DNA from: Dipteris shenzhenensis | Lineage: Eukaryota; Polypodiophyta; Polypodiopsida; Gleicheniales | Direction: 5' to 3' (one strand) | DNA: 64,000 bases | Assembly (NCBI GenBank): GCA_047967505.1 | Contig: CM106541.1 | Made by a program: the position numbers and the translations under genes | In this document: positions 53,920 through 64,000 of the stretch, in pieces | How positions within the stretch are numbered: the stretch's first letter is position 1 | Layout of the letters: each line of letters begins with the position of its first letter | Notes under the pieces: generated by a model | What the model was told of the DNA's origin: nothing | Databases searched by the model: none | The model's input: only the letters and a program-made list of their open reading frames with translations

Positions 53920-55925
53920 CTATGGCGAACAAGTAAGATTCATTACGAAAAAAGCTAATGCTCTATCAATACTTAATCAAAATAATAAAAAAGCTGAAAG
54001 GTTTATTCATCTTTTGTTTGTCAACAAGGTGTTTCATTTTATTTCACCATAAAAGATGTTTGTGGAAGTTTTTGATAGATTTGAGATTAAGAAGCCTTTT
54101 ACATGTTTAACTCAGGGGGTTCACCTCCCAAAATTTTAGTGTGCCACATGCATTCAAAAGGAGGGGTATTTTAATTCCACTTTTGGAAAAATTTTATAGG
54201 TTTACAATAACAGGAGGGGTTCTTAATTCAACTATAGAAAAAAATCCATTAGTTTATGAGTAAAGAGGGTAGTTTTATTAGGGGGAAAAGTTTAGTTGAT
54301 GGGTTTTTTTAATACCCCTTGAACGCACATGATACCTCGGATTTCTTAGTGGTGTACCCCCCTAGGTTGGAAATATCACAAAAATATTGCTACAACATTC
54401 TATAGACCATTGGATACCTTTTGTAATTTTCCATCAGAATTCTTGTCTTGCATTTGTGATGCTTGTAAAATATTTAAATCTTTTATACAAGAGTTTGATG
54501 ACTTTGGCTCCCATGTTTTATCAACACACTCATGTTGTGTAGACACCCTGTTCTTCAAGACTTTATGAAACAGGGCCTTAACGATATTCCCTCGATCTTG
54601 ATGAGTCATTTTCCAGCGAGTTTTCTAGTTATCAAGGAAGGAATTATATTTGGCATAGTCCAAACTTTGTAATTTGATGTGCATAAATACCTCTATCCAC
54701 CATGATAATTTTATTAATGAAATTGTCTTTAGAATTTTAAATCCATCTTTCCTAACCATAGGTATATTCAAAAACCTTAGTTCTTTGACCAAAATATCAT
54801 GGACAAAGTGGAGTTTCTTACTCACCACCTCTATATTTATGGGTTAGATAAATCCACTCAAACCCCGACCTTCATGTGCAAAAATTTAATAATACTTGAT
54901 ATCAAACAAAGACTTATGTCTCTTGAATTGTCTTTGACTTGTGCAATAGAAAAAAAAAATTGAATGTGTAGTAATTTATTCATTATCTTATGAAATTACT
55001 CTCCCTTCAAACTTGCTTTTGGCTATATAATGGGGGTACTTATAGAGTACATAAAGATGCTTTCAGATGGCTTACTAACTCCCATAACTGTATGTTCTCC
55101 AATATTACTAACCTTATCACGAAGCTGCTTACAACTCTTGATTATGGAATCCATGAGTATATTGAAAGACTTCATTAAGACATTTTGGGTTTTTACTCGT
55201 ATTCGTACCAATGCTTATTGGATTATCCACAACCAATATGAATTCCTAATTCATTTACCAAAACATATCTTCTTTGTGTATACCTTTGACATTATGTCTT
55301 GTTATGAAGCCATTCCTCACTAAAGAAATAATAGCCTTATCGAGTCTTTAAAATTATATTGAAATCCTACAAACCTCTAGCTATCTTGGGTTTGAAAAGT
55401 CTAGGAAAAACTTTGTGCTTACTAAGAAAAATAATGAGTGTAGTATCAATTTTTGATATTTTATTAATCTTAACCTCGTTATTTTAGACATTGGTGATAC
55501 CATCTTTCTACAACCTAATGGCACCCTCATGGGGTATCTTGCTCACCACTTTGGTGCAAATTATACCTAGCTTGGTTCATAATTTTATCTTTCATCTTGA
55601 TTCATGAATGATTTAATTTTTATTAATAATGACTTTGTGGTAAATTTTCTTTCCCATAATAGATCTATTGACCAAGCAGACCCAATGAGTATTTACCCAT
55701 TGGATATCATTGCTATTAAACCCACTTATGAAACTTTTTTTACCACTTATCTCAATACTTACATTACACTTATGAGACCAATTATTGGTAACTATAAGAC
55801 TCGTACCTTTTGGAAAAATATAAATTGCCTTTTCCTAATGTCTCTTTCATCCATGCTGCAAGTAATAGACTGAGAAACTATGGATATAAAGTTTGTGTGT
55901 TGCAAGTACTACCCCTAATTTACAA
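52810..55925 (+). pseudogene. Reverse-transcriptase relic, right arm, colinear copy
   Basis: N-terminal pieces (53257-53496: HALQSKHLLPDEFFFDLSQ) are followed by an open frame of 121 codons at 53687-54052 that crosses the C/B' boundary at 53920: NLLLYCPNTHFLPRLHN, LSIPIYHEVLYQENSN, KDIKFQYYGEQVRFITKKAN. After MITE-2b come RT blocks in shifting frames: VHKDAFRWLTNSHNCMFSN (about 55050), NAYWIIHNQYEFLI, YTFDIMSCYEAIPH (about 55280), HGVSCSPLWCKLYLAW (55525-55575), MNDLIFINND (55604) and IYPLDIIAIKPT. The order fits a eukaryotic reverse transcriptase of the family I recall from algae, mosses and lycophytes. The catalytic YxDD reads FMND. It is dead, but it is the best-ordered copy here. Confidence 0.6.
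54111..54365. mobile_element. MITE-2b (255 bp)
   Basis: Ends CTCAGGGGGTTCACC and GTACCCCCCTAG. Same insertion as MITE-2a in the left arm, so it predates the arm duplication. The right arm has lost about 19 bp of flank next to its left end, which removed that copy of the target duplication. Confidence 0.8.
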
Positions 55926-55933
55926 TGCTTCAC

Positions 55934-55936
55934 ATT
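55934..55936. other. Empty CACTA-2 target site
   Basis: The right arm reads CTTCACATTTTTCATGGG without interruption. Its complement is the left sequence on both sides of CACTA-2 with a single AAT instead of two. Confidence 0.93.
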
Positions 55937-55939
55937 TTT

Positions 55940-58900
55940 CATGGGCTTATATAGATTTGGTTAGACTTATTTTGCTTTTTTGCTAAAAATGGATTCAATT
56001 CTGACTTGATTACCAAAAATATCCTTAACTTCTTGAAGAATAACACTTTACCTACATTATGCTTTGATTTTATTGCACTTATTAATCTCTTTGGTGAGGG
56101 GTAAGCTCCATATGGTGGGCTTACCCCTCACCATGTGGTCTTAACCTCCGGGTTGGGGGTGGGCCACACACACACACACCCTAACGCCTCTCCATACACT
56201 CATACAATTTAGTTTTTTCTATTTTATACTTTATTAACTTTTATTACGAATTATTTAGAGCTTCAACCCCTTACACTTTTCCCCCCCCTTTCCCCCCCCA
56301 CTGCCCCCTCCTCCCCACACACACTCTCACTTCCATTCTACACCATTTTCCCCATGATGCCAACTACTATCCTTTCCTCCCTGCCCCCCCTCCCCTAATT
56401 TAATTTAATTACATTTTGTATATTCATGAATAAATTAGAAACAAACCCCCCCTTTTTCCTTTTCCTCGTGTTGATGTTTTAATGAAAGTACCTTGTTTTT
56501 TACCACCTCCATTATGCACTCTTACATAATTTACTAAACATTTTCTAGTAGTATGCTTTGGGTTTATAAGCATGCTATGCCCATGCACTCTAATGCACAT
56601 ACACTTATAAGTGAAACTCCTTTGTTGCTTTAGATTGCCTCAGGGACAAACCCCCGCTCTTAAATTTTGTAGCCCCCTTTAGTTTTTTCCTTTTTGATAT
56701 TAAAACTCCCCTTCATATTCTCTGGTTTAACTAAATTTCCCCCTTTTAAACCCCCTTTAAAATTATCTTTTTAATTTTCAATTAACCCCTTTAATAAGGC
56801 CTCGTAATGTTAATAATAATAAACCCCTTTAAAAGAAACTACCCTCTAACTTATGCTACCCATTCACCCCTCACCTTACCACCCACTAGCCCTAACTACC
56901 CTTCCAACCCCTTGCCATGCTGCCCAAACACAACTTTTTTTCATTCCTCCGTGCCTTGCATAAGTTCCCCTCCACATTTTGGCATAGCTCTTCTTGATTG
57001 CCGTTATATGTTGGCTTCATGTTAAAGTGCTTCTACATTCTTTTAAGACTTTGTAGTCTTCCTAATTCTCTCTAAATGCAATCGATTTCCCCTCCTTCAT
57101 GGTTCTTCTCTGGTACTCCGTTTCTCACTTTGACCTCGCCCCGTGCTCATCTACTTGTCTACACCTCTACTGCCCTTTAGCTTACAAGATACTGTAATCT
57201 ATGGGTTGAACTCGTGACTTGTTTTTTAATCTACGCTCTTCATTACTGGTGGCTGCCAACTATGGTTGCTACCTCTTGCTTGCTCTCTTCTTTCAAGCAT
57301 TGCTCCTGCAATGTGACAATGGTGTCACCCTGCGAGTTTGCTTTTGACCACCTTCACCAGCTCTCCTTGCTCTTCATGGCTCCTTTGACAACCTTGTTTA
57401 CATTTCTCTTTTCTACTTCGACCTATGCTACCATAGTTTCACGTGGCAGTGTTGGCATTGCTCTACTGTGTCATTAGCCTCCTTTGTGCCTCTAGCCTCC
57501 ATGGTCCTTAGGCATCTCTTCTTCCGTACTTGCCAATTTCTTCTCGTTACATACTCGCTCTCCCAAAAGCTCCTCACTACCTTGATATTCTTAGCAAGCT
57601 TGATACACTATGGCAACCTCTCAAGTTGTCATCGTCATTGGCTATTCTACCCTTTCCTTGCTTGAAACATTTACTCTACTTCTTTTTCCACCTTGTTGAC
57701 ATTCGTCCCATTTATCCCTTGCTCACACAGTTTCGACTCCTTCCTCATTAGGGGTCTTGGGGTGGTGTGCAGCTGCTCTCCTCCCCTTACAAAGATCATG
57801 TGGTTGCAAGTTGCATTCTATCTTCCTTTGACACTACCTTTGATATTCTGCTCGGAAGGTGGCACTGTGCTTTTGCTAAACAAGAATCTGGTGAAGGCCA
57901 CCACACAAAGCTATTATAGTGTCGGCCTTGCTCATTGGGGATTGGCCGAGGTCACCGTGACCTATCCATACTCTTTATGCATTGCAGTCTCGGCTACATG
58001 ACAATTCACGTTGTAATCTTTGTGCAAATCATCCCATGTCGAACATCATGACTTACTTATAGGCATGATATTCCACGGCTAGCATGCTAACCAGTTCACG
58101 CTTCTTTTGTAGATACACATTACTTAGTTGCAATGAATTTCATGATTCATAGCAACTCTTTGCAGGAAAACTCATTTGTTTTCATAGCTAATTAATTCTT
58201 CATTTAAGACCTTTTTATTCCCTCATTTGTTTTTTGAACCCTTCTTGCCTGCGACCTTTTCTTTTTTTATTTAATTAATTAATTAAGTGTATTTTTTCCT
58301 TCTTAATTTTTGTTTTAGTTTTTTACCTTTAAACCCTTCCCATTTGTGACTTGGTCTCTCTCGCTTATAGCCATTTATTCTTTGTCCTTTAGATAATATA
58401 TATGATTATTTACTTATTTGAGTTCTTTTAATTGATCTTTTAAAGCTTAGTCCCCCTCGTAAATTTATCAAGATTTCCTTTTAAAATATTTTCATGTTCC
58501 TTCATATAATGTGCCTAGAGCTTGTGCTTTCCATTTTTTTCCATTATTACTTCAAATTATTTATTGTAATTTTTTACTTTATTCTTCCTTACTTAGGCTA
58601 TTAGTTATGGATTTGCTTTATGCATAGTATTTATTATTGCATAGTATTTAATAATATTATTAATTTAAAATTTTTTCTATTTCTTTTGCTTTAATAATTT
58701 GTTTCTTTAAAAGAGTATGTAGACTTAACCCCTCATTTAACTCATTTAACTCAGTTTTAGCGCAAAAGGGTATGGACTACCCCCCTCACCTAACAGTATT
58801 TCCATTAATTTGTTGTAGGTCCTATCTAATTTTCTAGTCCCTACTTTACCTTTTGCTTTTTAAGTTTTGTTTAAAAGAAACCTTTCTTAATTATAGTTTA

Positions 58901-59030
58901 AACAACCTAATTGATATATTCAAACTCAATCAATTTCTTTTATAAAAAATTATTTACTTGTCTAATTTATTTAGATAATTTCTACCTCCCCTCACCATGT
59001 GGTCTTACACTCCAAGTTGGGGATGGGCCA
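55940..59030. other. Intergenic DNA of block B', no gene supported
   Basis: Mirror of 19560-22500. Overlapping plus-strand frames between 57214 and 58001 are hydrophobic and Leu/Ser-rich, with no domain that I recognise. Their equivalents on the left (20713-21452) are disturbed by indels. Confidence 0.5.
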
Positions 59031-59150
59031 CACACACACACACATTTATACTTTTTGTCACATAAATACACTCACACACATACACACATACTTATCACAC
59101 ACACACACGCACACGTGCTACTTCAATATTTGAACACATAGACATACACA

Positions 59151-59188
<38 letters not shown>

Positions 59189-59195
59189 CACGCAC
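59030..59195. repeat. (CA)n microsatellites
   Basis: Several CA runs separated by short interruptions, mirror of the GT region at 19430-19600. Confidence 0.85.
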
Positions 59196-59439
59196 ACCCA
59201 CACATACTTTTCAACAAATGTTTCAAATGTCTTACTTTTTTATGTGGATGTAGGGAGTTATCTCATTGATGGATGATTGACACAATTTTTCAAGCCCCAG
59301 CTTATTTTGATGTCCATACTCTATAATGGTATAGTGATGAGCTTGTATGAATTCTTGTGAATCTATACCTATTCATAATCCTTCTCTTTAGCCATAAGAT
59401 TATTTCAACATTTGTTTCTTATCTGGTATAGGAGGGACA

Positions 59440-59449
59440 GAGAGAGGGA

Positions 59450-59489
<40 letters not shown>

Positions 59490-59553
59490 AGGGGGGGAGG
59501 GGGGGGATTATATTTTGAATTGCTATTTCTTTTTGTTTGAGGGGAATAGGAGG

Positions 59554-59605
<52 letters not shown>

Positions 59606-59643
59606 AATTTTGAGATGCTATGTTTTTGAATATTTTGAGGCAG

Positions 59644-59690
<47 letters not shown>

Positions 59691-59934
59691 AACTGATAAT
59701 GTTTTGTTTGTTTATGTGGGGAATAATCTTTGTTTGTTTGTTTTGGGGGAGAGAGAGAAGTAATCTATATATTTTGAAATAATATTTTGTTTGTTTGTGT
59801 GAGGGTGTAGGTTAAAGGAGAGAGGGGGATGGAGACATAATAGATAGGGAGATATTAAAGAGAGGGGAGGGAGAAGGACGGGGGGGGGACACGCAGAGAG
59901 GGGGGAGGGAAAAAGAGTTGGAGAGAGCAAGAGT

Positions 59935-60025
<91 letters not shown>
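59440..60025. repeat. (AG)n microsatellite cluster with (GACA)n
   Basis: (AG)n tracts at about 59455-59488, 59560-59600, 59650-59688 and 59981-60025. A tetranucleotide (GACA)n run at 59943-59979 is not present in the left arm, which has TTTGTTTGTCTCT there. Confidence 0.9.
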
Positions 60026-60027
<2 letters not shown>

Positions 60028-60093
60028 GTGAAGAATGATTACTATGTTTGTTTATGGGTGAAATAAGAGAGGAAGAGAGCTATTGTTAATCAA

Positions 60094-60453
60094 ATGAAAC
60101 AGACAAGGACTATGGAGATGGAAAATGATAGATATCTAGGTAAGTTACAATCTGTTATACTAAAGAGCATCAAGGATGAGCATGGGGAATGGATTCCTCA
60201 GCTCTACAAAAAATATTCATGGATAACAATGCAACCCGCTAATTGTGGGTGCTATAAAGTGGATCATAAGGATGCAATGGACATATCCAAACATTGGAAG
60301 GGGAGGATAATGGATTTTGAGATGTCTCCCAATAGCAAAACAATAACACGGGTATATATTCAACACATCTTTACCCATACAGACATATATGTGCATCCAC
60401 ATGCAGGCCTTCTATATCGTAGACACAATTATAAGTATTCCAAAGTGTACTAG
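60094..60453 (+). CDS. Hypothetical frame shared by both B arms, right copy (119 aa)
   Basis: Starts MKQTRTMEMENDRYL and is otherwise like the frame at 18215-18556. Differences from the left copy include Q to H in the CYKVDQKDAM segment and L to P in FEMSLNSK. No stop has been acquired. A following frame (60453-60686) ends GTFFYESMFVVSDQEG. Not recognised, possibly a captured gene fragment. Confidence 0.35.
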   Translation: MKQTRTMEMENDRYLGKLQSVILKSIKDEHGEWIPQLYKKYSWITMQPANCGCYKVDHKDAMDISKHWKGRIMDFEMSPNSKTITRVYIQHIFTHTDIYVHPHAGLLYRRHNYKYSKVY

Positions 60454-61014
60454 TGTCATGCTTCAAAGTATTTGCATTTGTTTGGTGTCTATCTTATGTC
60501 TTGTATTTGTTTTACAAATTTGTATCCATCTACTTACAAAGAATGGGAGCTTGTAACATGCATTTGCATGTCCTCCATGCTAAGATCAGGACTCTTCAGT
60601 ACGAAGGTTGCACACAATTAGAAATGAAAAAGGATGGGACCTTCTTTTATGAGTCAATGTTTGTAGTTTCGGATCAAGAAGGCTAGTATGGAAGATTGGA
60701 ATTGCTTGCCTTGCCTTCTTTTGACAGTCCAAAGTGGCCACTTCCAAGCATAGAGATTAGTGATTCATATAGAAATAGGATGCTTAATGATGTGAGAAAT
60801 GCTATGAAGCCAACTACTAGTGGAAGAAATGCTAGGCCGAGCTAGTTTCTTCCATTCCCATGTTTTGTTGATTTCTTTTCTGGTTGTAGGCACTTGAGAA
60901 AAACAAAGATAACATATACTTGCAAGAGCTTAGAATAGGACTGGCTATCTAAATTATTTGACAATGGATGGACAACGAGAACATGTCATAGTGAAGACTT
61001 GATACAATAAAGAA

Positions 61015-61560
61015 ACTAGACGGACATGATATTTTCTTTCTTAAGGTTGACTTTGATAAGACATATGATAGATTGGAATGGGATTTTTTAATCCAATCTT
61101 TGCAAGACATGGGTCTGGGTCCTTCCTTTGTTTCAAATTTCAAGCTCCTTCTCATCAATGCTTCAGCTAAGGTTAATGTCAATGGGAAGATGAGTGGTCC
61201 TTTCTTTTTTAAAAGATTAGTCAGACAAGGATGCCCCTTGGCTCCTCTCCTATTTGCTATAGCAACAATGCTCTTAGCTAGCTCCTTAGAAGCCAGATCC
61301 AAGAGCGAAGTCTCCAAGGGATTGAGCTTATGAATGGTAAATATCTTGTGTGTCAATAGTTTGTAGATGATACTACACTTACCCTTAGAAATACTGAGTA
61401 GGATGTAAGCTGTGTGATGGATTGCCTTGATGTTTTCTATAAAGCTTCAAGGTCTTCAACTAACCATTCCAAAACATTGTATGATACTCTTAGTGGTGGC
61501 AAGGAACATGTGGCGAGAGCAAGTGTTAAAGATTTGATGGAGAAAACCCACGCATCTTTG
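61015..61560 (+). pseudogene. LINE reverse-transcriptase relic, right arm
   Basis: Partner of 17036-17640. It reads DIFFLKVDFDKTYDRLEW, VNVNGKMSGPFF, LVRQGCPLAPLLFA and then, after a stop, FVDDTTLTL, the degenerate YADD active-site block. It ends in sequence different from the left arm after about 61505. Confidence 0.75.
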
Positions 61561-61594
61561 TTGGACTAGCTGTAGTCTTTGAACTATTAATTTT

Positions 61595-61732
61595 CTCGGG
61601 GGGGTCACTATGTATAAACCCTCTATATCACGTGCGTTCAAGGCCTATATTTAAAGTCCCTTATCTGTAAAAAATTTCATTAATAAAATGTACCCCTTTT
61701 CTATACAAATCTGTAAATTTTTTCCAAAACTA
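61595..61732. mobile_element. MITE-1c, truncated (138 of ~247 bp)
   Basis: Starts CTCGGGGGGGTCACT and matches MITE-1 up to CCAAAACTAT, then is replaced by unrelated DNA. It lies within about 20 bp of the position of MITE-1a in the left arm, in the same relative orientation, but not at the identical junction. Confidence 0.75.
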
Positions 61733-61870
61733 TACATAAAACACAACACGAGATGAAACGAATCATCATAATTCAATTTGAAGTCGTATATAGGGGTTTA
61801 AACCCCTTAATCTTGTACATTTTGGTTGTGTAGCCTGCCGAGTATACAAGGTCCACACAGGTCGCATGGC

Positions 61871-62893
61871 TTAAGAACTCATGGGGAGGGCATCTAAGAG
61901 AGCCACTCTGATGGCGACGAGCCTTTGGAAGAGATCCGTTATCTGTTGTTGTAGCATGGCCATCGATCCTTGCACGTCTCGCGAAGTCTTTCCAAGAGTC
62001 TCAATGACTCGCCTCAACTCTATGACTGAGTCGCAAGCGAAAGAGGATGGCGTCGAGAGCATCTTGTCCACCAGGCGATGAATCTCTCTCACTGTGACTC
62101 GCATGCTCTCAAACTCCTGCAAGAGAGCAACGTCCTTAGAGCTCCGCCTCTCCATCTCCTCTTGCACTAATTCCTGCTCCAATCTCAGAAGAGGAGTGGA
62201 CCATGGCTGCCTGTTGCACCTGAGTACAGTAGCTGGGATACTAGATTTCCTGGGCTTTCTCAGAGACAAAGCATCAGCAAGGACTCCCAAGACCAGAAGG
62301 GTGGTGCTCCTCGCCCCATCCATTGCATCAATGCCACTGCTATTATGCTTCTTCTGCATTCCCATTTTTCGTAGCAAGGAGCCGCAAGCTTGCAGCCTAG
62401 ATGGCGGTTCGACCCCGTTGGTGGCTGCCATCTTATGCAGGCATTCGGAGAGGGTGCTTCTTGCCCGCATCAAGTTTGGCAGGCTGATCGCCCCCTCCCT
62501 CGAGTCCAAACAGTGAAGCGCATGCCGGACCAAGCGGAGGTAGTCGTGGATGTCGGCCGTCGCGTCTTTGAGAGCGTTGCAGACGTCCAGCAACTTGACG
62601 ACATCGTCAATATAGTGCTGGCAGAGTTTGTGCTTTGCAGGCTGCATCTCCAGCGGGCTGGAAATGAGGGTGTGAACTGAAGTCTCCGTGGACAGAACTA
62701 CAGCCAAGGCATCGAGCAGCCAGTTGAGGTGAAGGTAGGACGAGCCGCCTGGAAGTTGGAGGTGTTGAAGGCGCTCTGTCAGGTCTACTTCAAACTTTTG
62801 CAAGGCAGGGTCATGGCATTCCCGGGCGATATTGCGTTGCTCCGCTCTGAGAGAGAGGGAATGCGCCAGGGAGGCAAGAAGGGAGGAACCCAT
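61871..62893 (-). CDS. BYPASS1/ROH1-like protein, right copy (340 aa)
   Basis: Second open copy of the gene at 14844-15866 with four residue differences (H183, I188, T267, L333). The start is chosen at 62893 for the same CCATGG context. The upstream 370 bp, including the outward-facing TATA box at 63257-63264, are also conserved. The 3' flank is shared to the palindrome AGGGGTTTAAACCCCT, about 60 bp past the stop. Both copies could be expressed. Confidence 0.85.
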   Translation of the reverse strand: MGSSLLASLAHSLSLRAEQRNIARECHDPALQKFEVDLTERLQHLQLPGGSSYLHLNWLLDALAVVLSTETSVHTLISSPLEMQPAKHKLCQHYIDDVVKLLDVCNALKDATADIHDYLRLVRHALHCLDSREGAISLPNLMRARSTLSECLHKMAATNGVEPPSRLQACGSLLRKMGMQKKHNSSGIDAMDGARSTTLLVLGVLADALSLRKPRKSSIPATVLRCNRQPWSTPLLRLEQELVQEEMERRSSKDVALLQEFESMRVTVREIHRLVDKMLSTPSSFACDSVIELRRVIETLGKTSRDVQGSMAMLQQQITDLFQRLVAIRVALLDALPMSS

Positions 62894-63256
62894 GGAGAAG
62901 TACTGAGGCTGAATACTGATTGGGATCAAAAGAACTCGGACGATGTCGACGATATTGAGGAGTGGGAGTGCGAGTGTTTTATCTTATCGCGGAGGACAGA
63001 CAGCTCACCGTGCCAAGGTCTTAGTTTATGCGCTATTCTAAAGTCGCATGCATGTGCAGGCCAGAGTGTGCTGCTTTATAATATACGAGTTCTTGACCTT
63101 GTCCTATCTTACTTTATTACAACACGTTTGCATTGCTGCTTATAGGATATCGTTATTCCCCTTACACGACGTAAGAAGGCATCCAGCTCTGAGGGCGCAT
63201 GTTGCTCTATACAAAATTACTCTTTCCAAGGTGCTCTACAGAAAACTACTCCTCTC

Positions 63257-63264
63257 TATATAAA
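63257..63264 (+). promoter_or_regulatory. TATA box, right-arm counterpart
   Basis: TATATAAA on +, divergent from the BYPASS1-like gene, mirror of 14498-14505. No convincing coding sequence downstream. Confidence 0.3.
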
Positions 63265-64000
63265 CTCCTCCTCCAAGATGCTCTCATTCACCATCGTGTC
63301 GTGACCTTCAGTGCACAAAAGCCATCATGGTCTGTACCAGCGTTGCTTCCTCTCCACCGAACCAATGCCTTAAAAAGAGCTTGAGACACCAAAGCAGAGT
63401 GTGTGGATTGCTTGCACTTTAGCTTTCAATTGTGTGTCATCCGCGTTGCCTAGCTTGATAGAGTGTCCCCTTTCTCACATCAATCAACTTGTGGGGACTT
63501 TTCTTAGTTGCTTATCTATACACAACATGCTCACGTTGTTCCTCACCAAGGCTGACCCATGTAAGGGGACATGCTCAACGTGTTGGCCTTGCTCCTCAAC
63601 AACGCATCATTGGAAGGGGGACATGCCTTTTTATTTTGGATACACATCATATCACTCCTCATGAGAGTACCTATCTCAGGGAACACATCCGTTTCAAAGG
63701 GAGACAGTCCACCATATATTTATTTACCCTACTTCAAGATGTTTATTCATTAAACTCATCACATTAACTCCTCCAAGCAACTCCCCATATTTTCATTTTT
63801 GTTTAGGATTTCGAGATATAATGTAGTTGGGAGAGAACCAAAGCACATGTGTCATTTATATTATGTTATGAGAATCTAGGCACTTCACATGCACAAATAA
63901 GCCGAGTGCCTCATTGACAGAGAATATTGAACACTAGATGGAAAAAGCACAACATCAGGTTCTATCTTATTCGAGTAGGCTTGGCTACCAAGCTTGCTTA
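63265..64000. other. Intergenic, no gene seen
   Basis: Mirror of 13767-14497. Short overlapping frames (63489-63767) are not consistently conserved between arms. Confidence 0.5.

Larger units (their letters stand above)
53921..64000 (-). repeat. Block B', right arm of the large inverted repeat
   Basis: Reverse complement of 13767-33374 without CACTA-2 and without the LINE segment of 15945-16676. Both arms keep an open BYPASS1-like gene. It runs out of the window at 64000, which corresponds to 13767. Confidence 0.92.

Overview
The window is nuclear DNA of a land plant with a large, transposon-dominated genome. The only convincing cellular gene is a BYPASS1/ROH1-type protein, a plant family, present in two copies. 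Everything else recognisable is mobile: CACTA (En/Spm) elements of two families, LINE and Ty1/copia relics, hAT-like MITEs, and decayed fragments of an unusual reverse transcriptase that I recall from algae, mosses and lycophytes. That hints at a seed-free plant, but this is not proven.

The window has a nested, mostly mirror-symmetric layout. I name the blocks as follows. A copies lie at 7-1242, 37065-38318 and, inverted, 49076-50320. B lies at 13767-33374 and, inverted, 53921-64000, where it runs off the window. C lies at 33375-37064 and 50323-53919 in the SAME orientation. D lies at 38319-41602 and, inverted, 44268-49075. A 2.7-kb asymmetric core lies at 41603-44267. The order is A-B-C-A-D-core-D'-A'-C-B'. 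C breaks the mirror, and a reverse-transcriptase reading frame that runs uninterrupted across the right C/B' junction suggests the right arm keeps the older order.

Two near-identical CACTA elements (family A) sit in this framework: CACTA-1 (2057-13654, target duplication ATA) and CACTA-2 (22501-31293, target duplication AAT). CACTA-2 lies in the left B arm, and the matching place in the right arm (55934-55936) is an empty site. Both elements have two genes transcribed away from each other: a Tnp2-type transposase (Transposase_21, eight inferred exons, 1131 codons) on + and a second transposase-associated protein (Transposase_24-like) on -. The palindrome GTCGCTATATAGCGAC is clustered at both ends and again between the two genes. 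A palindrome-rich satellite fills what looks like the 5'UTR intron of the minus-strand gene. Each copy carries its own premature stops, so neither looks autonomous. A diverged family B element with the same divergent layout occupies the centre. Its transposase core has been deleted, and its promoter and 5' half occur as inverted copies on both sides of the core.

The duplicated BYPASS1-like genes (14844-15866 +; 61871-62893 -) are both open and differ by four residues, so the B duplication is young and is not obviously a decayed locus. The remaining DNA is AT-rich, microsatellite-rich and non-coding. I saw no rRNA, tRNA, CRISPR, organellar or bacterial sequence.
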